The notes beneath the pieces were generated by a model that made no database searches, had not been told where the DNA came from, and saw only the letters and a program-made list of their open reading frames with translations. Source: JACVRW01 sp034664085 (GTDB lineage Bacteria > Actinomycetota > Thermoleophilia > Solirubrobacterales > Thermoleophilaceae). From it: 64,000 nt of DNA. Shown piece by piece: positions 39,774 through 47,668 of the stretch. The stretch's first letter is position 1. Each line of letters begins with the position of its first letter. Location of the stretch: assembly GCA_034664085.1 (NCBI GenBank), contig JAXDII010000077.1, positions 3,202 through 67,201 of the forward strand, read 5' to 3'. The translations under genes and the position numbers were made by a program.

Positions 39774-40145
39774 GTGGATGCCGGAGTGATCGTCGTCATC
39801 GTGGTGGCGGTGCTGATCGTGATCGCGCTGGTCGTGGCCGTCGGGCGCCGCGGTCGCGATCGGCGGCTAGAGAGCAAGCGCGTCGAGGCGCGCGAGATCC
39901 GGCGCGAGGCCGAGGTCGGCACGGCCCAGGCCGACAGGACACGCGCCGAGGCGGAGGAGCGCGCGGCGCGCGCTCGCCGTGAGGAGGCAACCGCCCGCGA
40001 GCAGGCGGCCATAGCGGAGTCCGAGCAGAGCGAGGCGCGCGAGCGCCACCTCGAGGCGGACAGGGTCGACCCCGACGTGGACGAGCGCGAGGCCGCCGAG
40101 CAGCGCGCTCCGGGCGGCATCACCTCGCACGGACGCGGCGACTAG
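39774..40145 (+). CDS. Single-pass membrane protein with charged coiled coil
   Basis: 123 residues from GTG 39774, with AGGAGG at 39763-39768. One N-terminal helix (VIVVIVVAVLIVIALVVAV) then a long, highly charged Glu/Arg/Ala coiled coil (~25-95) and a polar end. Resembles small actinobacterial envelope or stress-type membrane proteins; no specific family. The gene is closed by a strong hairpin. Confidence 0.7.
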   Translation: MDAGVIVVIVVAVLIVIALVVAVGRRGRDRRLESKRVEAREIRREAEVGTAQADRTRAEAEERAARARREEATAREQAAIAESEQSEARERHLEADRVDPDVDEREAAEQRAPGGITSHGRGD

Positions 40146-40150
40146 CAGCG

Positions 40151-40184
40151 CCTGGGGGGCCCGCCGCACGGCGGGCCCCCCAGG
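40151..40184. terminator. Strong bidirectional-type terminator hairpin
   Basis: CCTGGGGGGCCCGCC (40151-40165) and its exact reverse complement (40170-40184) form a 15-bp perfect stem with a GCAC loop, no U tract. It sits between two convergent genes and could stop transcripts from both. Confidence 0.75.
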
Positions 40185-40192
40185 CATGTGCG

Positions 40193-40828
40193 CTAGCCGC
40201 AGACCGGCCAGTGACCGGCGCCGTGGCGGCTCAGCAGCAGCCACGCGCGCCAGGTCTGCTCCCAGGACGACGCCGCCGCCGGGTCGCCGCTCCCGCCGAC
40301 GACGGACCAGGTGCTCACCGAGAACTGGTACATGCCCCGGTAGGCACCGCCGCCGCCGATGGCGTGCGGGTCGTTCTTGGACTCACACCACGCGATGCTC
40401 CGCAGGTGCGCCTTGCCCCAGCCCGGCACATGGCGCTGGACCTTCAGCTTGAAGGCGACAGCGCGCCCGCGCGGGTGGTGGCGCAGCCAGCCGCCCCAGC
40501 GCCGCTGCATCCGGTGGATCGACCGGCGCAGCTGGCGCTTGGTCGGCGTGCGGACGCTGTCGTTGGCGGCCCGCGCGGCGGGCTTCGCCAGCAGGTTGCG
40601 CCCGACGTAGACGCGGTGCCGCTCGAGCCGCTTGCGCCATTGCGTGTAGGCCACGCGGAAGCGCCGCGGCGCCGGCTGCGCCGTCTTGGTCGCGGGCTCG
40701 GCAGGAGCCGCGGTTGGCTGCTCTTCGGCGGCACCTAGCGCCGGTCCGGCCACCAGCGTGGCGGCCACGGCGCAGATGCACCCGAGCAGCAGGACGATTC
40801 GAAGCGGGCTGTGCGAGTTCATGCGCAC
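40193..40828 (-). CDS. Secreted transglycosylase-like protein (resuscitation-promoting-factor type)
   Basis: 211 residues. Signal peptide (IVLLLGCICAVAATLVAG), a basic linker with RRxxRxxxRR helices, and a C-terminal Rpf/transglycosylase-like domain: LRSIAWCESKNDPHAI with the catalytic Glu in CES, GGGGAYRGMYQFSVSTW, and WEQTWRAWLLLSRHGAGHWPVC. A disulfide between CES and the terminal VC is typical. It likely cleaves peptidoglycan to allow regrowth. Upstream is a ~299-bp gap with a perfect CRP-type half-site pair, matching the known cAMP-CRP control of mycobacterial rpfA. Confidence 0.85.
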   Translation of the reverse strand: MRMNSHSPLRIVLLLGCICAVAATLVAGPALGAAEEQPTAAPAEPATKTAQPAPRRFRVAYTQWRKRLERHRVYVGRNLLAKPAARAANDSVRTPTKRQLRRSIHRMQRRWGGWLRHHPRGRAVAFKLKVQRHVPGWGKAHLRSIAWCESKNDPHAIGGGGAYRGMYQFSVSTWSVVGGSGDPAAASSWEQTWRAWLLLSRHGAGHWPVCG

Positions 40829-41127
40829 ACCCCGCAGACCGGCGGATGGCCGGCCGGGTCAGTTGCGTACAGGGTCGCGTGCGGGCACGCGACGATCGCT
40901 CTCCGTCGAGACAGAGAAGCTCACCTCCGGGTAGAACTGCCCAGCAGCGCCACGGCGCCGCCAGGGCTTGCCGTGCTCGCGCGCTTACTCCCCCGCCGCG
41001 CAAGCAGGGCCGGTTTCCGGCGTACCGAGCCAAAGTAGCCACCGGAAACCGCTAACAAACCGTTGTGTGACCGATGTCACACATCGAAAAATGGGCGATT
41101 TGGGTCGGAAACCCGTCGGAAAGCCGC
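40829..41127 (-). other. Long untranslated leader/promoter region of Rpf-like gene
   Basis: The largest gene-free stretch of the window (299 bp). On the minus strand it holds, in order, a CRP-like site (41066-41081), a 10-bp perfect inverted repeat (CGGTTTCCGG at 41011-41020 with CCGGAAACCG at 41042-41051), and near the gene a hairpin with 9-bp arms (40874-40882 and 40885-40893). If transcription starts near the CRP site the leader is ~200 nt and structured. I looked for the ydaO (cyclic-di-AMP) riboswitch known upstream of other rpf genes and did not find its conserved GGGGUGAAU/CCGACAGCUAA core. Confidence 0.55.
41066..41081 (-). promoter_or_regulatory. CRP/FNR-type site TGTGA-N6-TCACA
   Basis: TGTGA CCGATG TCACA, inside a longer dyad (TGTGTGAC ... 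GTCACACA, 41064-41083, perfect arms). This is the exact consensus of cAMP receptor protein sites. It lies ~240 bp upstream of the Rpf-like start and just after pepA. Confidence 0.7.
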
Positions 41128-41140
41128 TCAGGAAGCGGCT
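41122..41140 (-). terminator. Hairpin over pepA stop codon
   Basis: On the minus strand AGCCGCT and AGCGGCT (7-bp perfect stem, 5-nt loop) flank the stop codon and are followed by TTTCC; a second small stem follows. A weak intrinsic terminator is plausible. Confidence 0.45.
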
Positions 41141-42582
41141 GTGCGGGCGAGCTCGATCAGCATGCGCGTGCCGAACCCGCTCGCGCCCTTGCCGACGTAG
41201 TTGCGCGACATGCCCCAGGCGGTGCCGGCGATGTCGACGTGCACCCAGGCGCGCTCGCCGACGAACTGGCGCAGGAACTCGGCGGCGTAGTTGGACTGCG
41301 CCACGCGCTGCTCGGCCGCGTTCTGCAGGTCGGCCACCGTGCCCTTGGTCAGCTCGAGGTACTCGGGGTGGAGTGGCATGCGCCAGCCGATCTCGCCGCT
41401 GGCGGCCGCGGCGGCCTCGACCTGGGCGAACCAGTCGTCGTCGTTGGACCACAGGCCGGCGTGGGTGTGGCCCAGCGCGATCAGCACCGCGCCCGTGAGC
41501 GTCGCCAGGTCGACGATGCGTTCCGCGCCCTGCTCGACGGCGTAGGCCAGCGCGTCGGCCAGGACCAGCCGGCCCTCGGCGTCGGTGTTGTTGACCTCGA
41601 TCGTCTTGCCGTTCATCGCGGTCACGATGTCGCCGGGCTTCATGGCGTGCCCGCTCGGCATGTTCTCGGTGGCGGGCACGACGGCTGTGAGCGTGACCGG
41701 CAGCCGGAGCCGCGCGATCGCCGCGGTCGCCTCGATCACCGCCGCGCCGCCGGACATGTCGAACTTCATCTCCTGCATGCGGGCGGACGGCTTGATCGAG
41801 ATGCCGCCCGTGTCGAAGGTGACGGCCTTGCCGACGTAGCCGAGGTGCGGTCCGGTGGCGCCGGCCGGGCGGTAGCGCAGCACGATCAGGCGAGGCTCGG
41901 CGTGGGCGCCCTGTGCGACCGCGGCGAACGCGCCCATGCCGCGCGCGACGATCGCGTCACGGTCCAGCAGCTCCAGCTCGAGCGCCTCGTGCTCGTCGGC
42001 GATCTCGGCGGCGCGCTCCGCCAGGAAGAGGGGGGTCGCGTAGTTGGAAGGCAGGTTCTGGAGGTCGCGGGCCGCGTTGGCGGCATCCGCCACGACACGG
42101 GCGCGCTCCACCTCTGCGGCATCCACCGCACCCCCGGCGACCTCGAGCGACTCGATCCCGCCGTTGTCCTCGTCGCCGTTGGCCGACGACTTGAAGCGGT
42201 CGAAGGAGTAGAGCTTGAGCAGCGTGCCCTCGACCAGCCCGCCGGCGACGCCGGCGCCGTCGGGCGCGGCCCAGGAGAGCGAGACGGCGCCCAGCTCCTT
42301 CGCGCGTCCGGCGACGGCCGCAGCGGCCACGCGCGCCTTCTCGGCGTCGAACTCGTCGCGCTTGCCGAGGCCGGCGATCAGCACGCGGCGCTGGCCGCCG
42401 CCCGGCGCGTCTTCGTGCGCCACGGCGACCTTCTTCAGGCCAGGCTTGGCCTCGCCCAGATCGACGAGGCGCTGGAGGCGCTCGTCGGGCAGCGACTCCC
42501 CCTCGAAGAGCCCGACGACACGGGTGTCGGCCGCCGTCTCCTCCGGTGCGCCGCTGCCTGCCGTCACGTTGATGCGAGCCAC
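41128..42582 (-). CDS. pepA: Leucyl aminopeptidase (M17)
   Basis: 484 residues, typical length. Metal and catalytic blocks are present: VTFDTGGISIKPSARMQEMKFDMSGGAAV (lysine and aspartate ligands) and the family signature NTDAEGRLVLADAL with arginine. A two-metal hexameric aminopeptidase removing N-terminal residues from cytosolic peptides. The start is GTG 42582; on the minus strand TAGGAT lies 9 nt upstream (42592-42597). Confidence 0.95.
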   Translation of the reverse strand: MARINVTAGSGAPEETAADTRVVGLFEGESLPDERLQRLVDLGEAKPGLKKVAVAHEDAPGGGQRRVLIAGLGKRDEFDAEKARVAAAAVAGRAKELGAVSLSWAAPDGAGVAGGLVEGTLLKLYSFDRFKSSANGDEDNGGIESLEVAGGAVDAAEVERARVVADAANAARDLQNLPSNYATPLFLAERAAEIADEHEALELELLDRDAIVARGMGAFAAVAQGAHAEPRLIVLRYRPAGATGPHLGYVGKAVTFDTGGISIKPSARMQEMKFDMSGGAAVIEATAAIARLRLPVTLTAVVPATENMPSGHAMKPGDIVTAMNGKTIEVNNTDAEGRLVLADALAYAVEQGAERIVDLATLTGAVLIALGHTHAGLWSNDDDWFAQVEAAAAASGEIGWRMPLHPEYLELTKGTVADLQNAAEQRVAQSNYAAEFLRQFVGERAWVHVDIAGTAWGMSRNYVGKGASGFGTRMLIELARTAAS

Positions 42583-42655
42583 GAGGCGGCCATCCTAGAC
42601 GTCGCGCGTCGGTAAGGTTGCCGGCCCCAGGACCGCACGCAAGGAGACTGACCCG

Positions 42656-43840
42656 ATGCCCAAGACCGTGATCCTCGGCGCGGCTCGCACGCCGTTCGGA
42701 AAGATGGGAGGCAGCCTCGCCTCACTCGACGCCACGGACCTCGGCGGCACCGCCATCGCCGCCGCTCTCGAGCGCGCCGAGGTGGCGCCGGAGGCGGTCC
42801 AGCAGGTCGTCTTCGGCCAGGTGCTCCAGGCGGGGCAGGGCCAGATCCCCAGCCGCCAGGCCCAGATCAAGGGCGGCATCCCCAAGGAGGTGCCCTCCGA
42901 GACCGTGAACAAGGTCTGTGCCTCCGGCCTGCGCTCGGCGGGGATCGTGGACCAGGCCGTGCGCAGCGGCGACCTCGACGTGGCCGTGGCGGGCGGGATG
43001 GAGTCGATGTCCCAGGCGCCCTACTTGCTCGCCGGCGCGCGCTTCGGGTACCGGATGGGCGACGCCAAGGCGCTCGACGCGATGGTCAACGACGGCCTGA
43101 CGAACCCGTTCACGGGCAAGCACATGGGCGAGGAGGCCGACGAGGTCGGCGCCGAGTTGGAGATCACCCGCGCCGACATGGACAAGTTCGCGCTGCGCTC
43201 GCACGAGCTGGCCATCCAGGCGACCGACGAGGGGCGCCTGCCGGAGGAGATCGTGCCTGTCACGATCTCCTCGCGGAAGGGCGACACCACCGTCGAGGTG
43301 GACGAGGCCCCGCGCCGGGAGTCCTCGCTGGAGTCGCTCTCGAAGCTGCGCGGCGCTTTCAACAAGGACGGCTCGCACACCGCGGGCAACGCTCCGGGCG
43401 TCAACGACGGCGCCGGCGCGCTGGTGCTGTCCAGCGACGAGTGGGCGAGCCGCAACGGCCGCACCGTGCTCGCCACGGTCGTGGCCCAGGCGGCGGTGGC
43501 GGACGAGTTCCCATACCTGGCGCGCACCCCCGCCAACGCCACCAAGGCGGCGCTCGAGAAGGCCGGCCTGTCGGTGGACGACATCGACCTGTTCGAGATC
43601 AACGAGGCGTTTGCCTCGGTCGCGCTCAACTCGATGCGCATGCTGGGCGTGGACGAGTCGAAGGTGAACGTGAACGGCGGCGCGATCGCGCTCGGGCATC
43701 CGATCGGCGCCAGCGGCGCGCGCATCCTGATGACGCTGGTCAGCGAGCTGAGGCGCCGCGGCGGTGGCCTCGGCGTGGCGGCGATCTGCTCGGGCGGCGG
43801 CCAGGGCGACGCCGTGATCGTCGAGGTGAACGGCGCCTAG
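42656..43840 (+). CDS. Acetyl-CoA acetyltransferase (thiolase)
   Basis: 394 residues. Nucleophile C88 in NKVCASGLRS, GHPIGASGAR (His) and the C-terminal CSGGGQGDA (second Cys) are the thiolase triad. It can cleave 3-ketoacyl-CoA or condense two acetyl-CoA; size and sequence fit the biosynthetic/degradative AtoB/PhaA group. Ribosome binding site AAGGAG at 42641-42646, 9 nt before ATG. Ends 3 bp from the convergent SnoaL-like gene. Confidence 0.94.
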   Translation: MPKTVILGAARTPFGKMGGSLASLDATDLGGTAIAAALERAEVAPEAVQQVVFGQVLQAGQGQIPSRQAQIKGGIPKEVPSETVNKVCASGLRSAGIVDQAVRSGDLDVAVAGGMESMSQAPYLLAGARFGYRMGDAKALDAMVNDGLTNPFTGKHMGEEADEVGAELEITRADMDKFALRSHELAIQATDEGRLPEEIVPVTISSRKGDTTVEVDEAPRRESSLESLSKLRGAFNKDGSHTAGNAPGVNDGAGALVLSSDEWASRNGRTVLATVVAQAAVADEFPYLARTPANATKAALEKAGLSVDDIDLFEINEAFASVALNSMRMLGVDESKVNVNGGAIALGHPIGASGARILMTLVSELRRRGGGLGVAAICSGGGQGDAVIVEVNGA

Positions 43841-43843
43841 CGC

Positions 43844-44239
43844 CTACGTGAGCCCGGCCGCGCGGCGGCCCTCGGCGGCCGTCCTGAACCAGGCGAGGTC
43901 GGCCACCCGCCCGTCGCGGAGGCGGAGCACGTGGGCAAAGCGCTCCTCGATCGGGGCGCCGCTGCCCCGGCCGCGGAGCACGAGGCGGAAGAGGACGAGC
44001 ACGCCGTCCGGGCCCTCGTGAAGCTCGTCCACCTCGATCCCCTGGAACTCGAAGCCCTCGTGCAGCCCCTGGAGGGCGGCGCGCAGCTGCTCGCGCCCGC
44101 GGCGCACGCCGCCATCGATCGCGTACTCCGGGTTGGTCAGCGTCGCGTCGGCGTGGAAGCCCTCCAGCGCGGCGTCCATGTCGCCGCGCGCATAGGCGGT
44201 GTAGAAGTCCCTGATCCGCTGCTGCAGTCCGGCATCCAC
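43844..44239 (-). CDS. SnoaL-like / nuclear transport factor 2 family protein
   Basis: 131 residues from GTG 44239. IRDFYTAYARGDMDAALEGFHADATLTNPE and the strand series ending LRLRDGRVADLAWFRT are the standard NTF2-like cone-shaped fold. Such proteins bind or isomerise small hydrophobic molecules; no catalytic role can be assigned. A longer frame back to 44305 exists but would overlap the divergent HAD gene. Confidence 0.8.
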   Translation of the reverse strand: MDAGLQQRIRDFYTAYARGDMDAALEGFHADATLTNPEYAIDGGVRRGREQLRAALQGLHEGFEFQGIEVDELHEGPDGVLVLFRLVLRGRGSGAPIEERFAHVLRLRDGRVADLAWFRTAAEGRRAAGLT

Positions 44240-44260
44240 GCCGGCATTGTCGCCGCTGCC

Positions 44261-44266
44261 TAGTCT
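44261..44266 (+). promoter_or_regulatory. -10-like hexamer TAGTCT, leaderless HAD gene
   Basis: TAGTCT ends 7 nt before GTG 44274 in the 34-bp divergent gap. Confidence 0.5.
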
Positions 44267-44273
44267 GCGTGCT

Positions 44274-45056
44274 GTGAAGGGCGCAGCCTTCTTCGATCTC
44301 GACAAGACCCTGATCGAGGGCTCCAGCGCGCTGCACTTCGGGCGCGCGGCCTACAAGAACGGCATGCTGTCGCGCCGGCAGCTCGCGAGGGACGCCTGGG
44401 CCAACGTCAAGTTCCGCCTGCACGGATCCAACGACGCCGACACCGATGCCCTGCGTCAGCGCATCCTCGACTCGCTCGCCGGCCAGCGCGTGATCGACCT
44501 CCAGCGCCTCGGCCCCGATGTGCTGGCGGGCATCCTGCCGCTGCTCTACCGGGAGATGCTGCACGAGGCCTACGCGCACCAGGACGCCGGTCGGCCGGTC
44601 TACATCGTCACCGCCGCGTCGCAGGAGCTGGCCGAGGTGCTGGCGCACGTGCTGGTGCTGGACGGCGGCGTCGGCATGCGCTCCGAGGTGCACGACGGCG
44701 TCTACACCGGCAGGCCCGCGGGTCCGTTCACATACCGCGACGGCAAGGCCGAGGCGATCCGCGAGCTGGCCGCGCGTGAGGGGATCGACCTGGCCGAGTC
44801 GTACGCCTACTCGGACTCGGAATCCGACCTGCCGATGCTGCGCGCGGTCGGGCATCCGGTGGCGGTCAATCCCGACTCGGCGCTCGAGCGGATCGCCCGC
44901 GCCGAGGGCTGGCGCATCATGCGCTTCGACCGGCTCGGGGTGATCCTGAAGGCGGCCGCCGCCACGCTCACGGTCGCCCTGGTGGGCGGCGGCGGGGGCT
45001 ACGCCGCGGCGCGCCTGCGGACGCGCCGCCAGCCCCGCCGCCGCCTGCGCCGGTAG
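44274..45056 (+). CDS. HAD-IB family phosphatase (SerB-like) with C-terminal membrane helix
   Basis: 260 residues from GTG 44274. Motif I FFDLDKTL (nucleophile D8, acid D10), motif II in YIVTAASQE, motif IV SDSESDLPML. Subclass IB has a helical cap, as in phosphoserine phosphatase or LPLAT-linked HADs. A C-terminal helix (LKAAAATLTVALVGGGGG) plus an Arg-rich tail anchors it to the membrane. Directly upstream of a mannosylglycerate-hydrolase-like gene (9-bp gap), which hints at phospho-osmolyte metabolism, but the substrate is unproven. Confidence 0.85.
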   Translation: MKGAAFFDLDKTLIEGSSALHFGRAAYKNGMLSRRQLARDAWANVKFRLHGSNDADTDALRQRILDSLAGQRVIDLQRLGPDVLAGILPLLYREMLHEAYAHQDAGRPVYIVTAASQELAEVLAHVLVLDGGVGMRSEVHDGVYTGRPAGPFTYRDGKAEAIRELAAREGIDLAESYAYSDSESDLPMLRAVGHPVAVNPDSALERIARAEGWRIMRFDRLGVILKAAAATLTVALVGGGGGYAAARLRTRRQPRRRLRR

Positions 45057-45065
45057 AAAGAGCCG

Positions 45066-46412
45066 GTGGCCTCGGCGCCCGGGATCGGCCTGCGCGCGGT
45101 CGCGGCAGGAGTGCTGCGGGCCAACGACAGCGGCGGCTACACCGTCCCGTCGCGCGCCACCTACCCGCACCAGTGGAACTGGGATTCGGCGCTGGCCGCG
45201 CTCGGCTGGGCGGAGCTCGATCCGGCGCGCGCGTGGACCGAGCTCGAGACGCTGGCAAGGGCGCGCGACCGCCAGGCGATGATCCCCCACATCGCGTTCC
45301 ACACGCGCGTGCCGGACCGGCTCGGGAGCCGGCTGCGCGGGGCCCTCACCATGGTCGCCCGGCCCTACGCCCGCTACCTGCCCGGGCCGCGCTGGTGGGG
45401 GCGGAGACTCAGCGTCGACGGCCGGCGCATCTCGGCGATCACGCAGCCGCCGCTGGCCGCGACCTGCGCCCGGTTGCTGTTCGAGCGGCATCCGGACGAG
45501 CGCCGTGCCGCCGCGCTGCTCGCGCCGCTCCACGCCTGGCACCGCTTCCTGGCCGAGGAGCGCGACCCGCGCGGGTTCGGCGAGCCGGTGCTGATCCACC
45601 CGTGGGAATCCGGGCGCGACAACTCCGTGGAGTGGGACGCCCCGCTCTGGCGGGTGATGCCCGAGGTGACCGTCGTGCATCGGCGCGACACCGATTCCGT
45701 GGACGCCGCCGAGCGGCCCTCGGACGAGCACTACCGCCGCTTCCTCACGCTGGTGCGGCGCGGGACCGAGCGCGGCTGGGACCAGCAGCGGCTCGCGCGC
45801 ACCGGCCCCTTCCGGGTGCTCGACCCCGGCTTCTCCGCGATCCTCGCGCGGGCCGCGATGGACCTCGGCTGGCTCGCGGACCAGCTCGGGCATCCGGCGC
45901 TCGCGGAGGAGAGCCGCCTCGCCGGCGAGCGCGTGGCGGGGGCGCTGCGCGCGCGGGCGGATGCGGACGGGCTGATCCGGGCGGTCGACACGGTCGACGG
46001 GACGACGCTGCCGGTCACCAGCGCCGGCTCGGCGCTGGCTGCCCTCACGCCCGGGCTCGGCGCGCGGCAGCTGCAGGCGGTGCGCGACCTGGTCGGCGTG
46101 GGCGAGCTGGCCTCGCACTTCGGGGTGCGCTCGCTCGCCCACCACCACCCCGAGCGCTCGCCGCGCAACTACTGGCGCGGGCCGGTCTGGGCCAACGTGA
46201 CCTGGCTCTGCGCGCTGGCGCTCGACGACCACGGCGAGCCGGCGCTCGCGGCGGAGCTGCGCCGCCGGATGCTGCAGGCGGCGGAGGGCGGCGGGATGCG
46301 CGAGTACTTCGGGCCGGAGTCCGGCCGCGGCCTGGGCGCCCGCGACTTCTCGTGGACGGCCGCGCTGTGCCTGGCCTCCGCCGGCGGTGGGCGGCAAACG
46401 TCGCGCATATGA
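45066..46412 (+). CDS. GH63-type glycoside hydrolase, mannosylglycerate-hydrolase-like
   Basis: 448 residues, the length of bacterial mannosylglycerate hydrolase. Blocks YPHQWNWDSALAALGWAELD, LIHPWESGRDNSVEWD (catalytic acid region), RNYWRGPVWANVTW and DFSWTAALCLA match the (alpha/alpha)6-barrel GH63/MGH family known from Rubrobacter and Thermus. It would release mannose and glycerate from the compatible solute mannosylglycerate; a related alpha-glucosyl-glycerate activity is also possible. No mannosyl-3-phosphoglycerate synthase is in this window. Confidence 0.78.
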   Translation: MASAPGIGLRAVAAGVLRANDSGGYTVPSRATYPHQWNWDSALAALGWAELDPARAWTELETLARARDRQAMIPHIAFHTRVPDRLGSRLRGALTMVARPYARYLPGPRWWGRRLSVDGRRISAITQPPLAATCARLLFERHPDERRAAALLAPLHAWHRFLAEERDPRGFGEPVLIHPWESGRDNSVEWDAPLWRVMPEVTVVHRRDTDSVDAAERPSDEHYRRFLTLVRRGTERGWDQQRLARTGPFRVLDPGFSAILARAAMDLGWLADQLGHPALAEESRLAGERVAGALRARADADGLIRAVDTVDGTTLPVTSAGSALAALTPGLGARQLQAVRDLVGVGELASHFGVRSLAHHHPERSPRNYWRGPVWANVTWLCALALDDHGEPALAAELRRRMLQAAEGGGMREYFGPESGRGLGARDFSWTAALCLASAGGGRQTSRI

Positions 46413-46479
46413 CGCAAAACACGGCCCACCGCCCCCCTCGGTTGTTTCTCCACGGCTCGGCTGGGTAACTGCCGCCGAG

Positions 46480-46725
46480 ATGGAGACCGCCGTCAACGCG
46501 ATGCTGATGCTCGCCCGCGAGGCCGCCGACGTGGGCGGACGCGGGGACAACCCGAGCGACACCACCGGCGTGGTCACGATCCTGGTGGTTGCGGCGCTCG
46601 TGCTCGCGGCGGGCCTGCTGCTGGCCTACGTGTTCACACGCGGCCGTGCTCGGCGGCGCGCCCTGGAGCCGCATCCGGACACCGCCGGCCGCGTCGGCCG
46701 GGTCGGTTCCACGGGCGGCGACTGA
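46480..46725 (+). CDS. Small single-pass membrane protein
   Basis: 81 residues from ATG 46480: a short helical N-terminus, one membrane helix (TGVVTILVVAALVLAAGLLLAYVF), and an Arg-rich cytoplasmic tail. Not recognised. A longer frame to 46387 overlaps the hydrolase gene and is less likely. The start is only weakly supported. Confidence 0.5.
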   Translation: METAVNAMLMLAREAADVGGRGDNPSDTTGVVTILVVAALVLAAGLLLAYVFTRGRARRRALEPHPDTAGRVGRVGSTGGD

Positions 46726-46756
46726 GCGCGGCGCGCCCACGGTCCGTACCTCCTGC

Positions 46757-47659
46757 GTGAGGCTCGGCTTCGCGGTCAAGGTGCTCGGCGAGGGCGGCAT
46801 GCCCTCCCACGACACGCGGCGCTGGCAGTCCGGGCCGCATCTGCGCAGCTCGCTCGATCGCCTGCGGGCGATACTCGGCTACCTCGACCGCCACGGCATC
46901 CGCATGTACCGGATGGCCACCGCGCTGGCGCCCTACGCCAGCCATCCCGAGCTGACCCAGTTCCACGGCCAGCTGGAGGAGTGCGCCGCGGAGCTCGCGA
47001 AAACCGGGGCGCTGGCGCTCGAGAAAGACATCCGGCTGTCGACGCACCCGGGCCAGTACACGGTGCTGAACTCCGAGCGGCTCGAGGTCCAGAGCGCCGC
47101 CGTGGCAGAGCTGGAGGTGCAGGCGGGCGTGCTCGACGCGATGGGGCTTGGACCCGACGCCGTGGTGGTGCTGCACGTCGGGGGCGGAGCGGGCGGCCAG
47201 GTCGCCGCGGCGGACCGTTTCCTCGCCGGCTTCGAGCGGCTCGGTGAGCGCGCCCGTGCCCGCCTGGTGGTCGAGAACGACGACCGCGTCTTCGGCGTTC
47301 GCGACGCCCTCGGGGTGGCCGAGCGCGCCGGCGTGCCGCTCGTGTTCGACGTCCATCACCACCACTGCCACGACCCCGCGGGCATCGACGACCGCGAGGC
47401 GCTCGAGCTGGCGCTGGCCACCTGGCCCGCCGGTGTCACGCCCAAGCTGCACTTCTCGTCGCCGCGCCTGGACATCGGCGACGGGCACCGGATGCCCGGC
47501 CTGCGGTCGCACGCGGATCTGATCGACCCGATCGCATTCGACTGGTTCCTGCGCCACGTCGCCGCCGGGCTCGACGTGGACGTCATGCTCGAGGCGAAGG
47601 GCAAGGATCTGGCCCTGCTGCGCCTGCGCGAGCAGCTGGCTGCCCGCAACCCCACATAG
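46757..47659 (+). CDS. uvsE: UV DNA damage endonuclease UvsE
   Basis: 300 residues from GTG 46757. The TIM-barrel order is typical: VRLGFAVKVLG, RMYRMATALAPYASHPEL, RLSTHPGQYTVLNS, VVLHVGGG, LVVENDDRVF, PLVFDVHHHHCH, KLHFSSPR and DVMLEAKGKD, with the metal-binding His/Glu/Asp residues. It nicks 5' of UV photoproducts and other lesions, starting an alternative excision repair. The gene is alone between a small membrane protein and methylmalonyl-CoA mutase. Confidence 0.93.
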   Translation: MRLGFAVKVLGEGGMPSHDTRRWQSGPHLRSSLDRLRAILGYLDRHGIRMYRMATALAPYASHPELTQFHGQLEECAAELAKTGALALEKDIRLSTHPGQYTVLNSERLEVQSAAVAELEVQAGVLDAMGLGPDAVVVLHVGGGAGGQVAAADRFLAGFERLGERARARLVVENDDRVFGVRDALGVAERAGVPLVFDVHHHHCHDPAGIDDREALELALATWPAGVTPKLHFSSPRLDIGDGHRMPGLRSHADLIDPIAFDWFLRHVAAGLDVDVMLEAKGKDLALLRLREQLAARNPT

Positions 47660-47662
47660 ACT
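47657..47662 (+). promoter_or_regulatory. -10-like hexamer TAGACT, leaderless mutase gene
   Basis: TAGACT (overlapping the uvsE stop) ends 6 nt before GTG 47669; no ribosome binding site. Confidence 0.5.
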
Positions 47663-47668
47663 TGCGGT

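Noticed and set aside
40829..41127. ydaO (cyclic-di-AMP) riboswitch before the Rpf-like gene
   Set aside because: Expected from other actinobacterial rpf genes, but the conserved GGGGUGAAU and CCGACAGCUAA-type segments are not present on either strand.
43740..46577. Open minus-strand frame of ~945 codons over the HAD, hydrolase and thiolase-end region
   Set aside because: Arg/Gly/Ala-rich shadow of real plus-strand genes; only the short SnoaL-like frame at 43844-44239 has family features.
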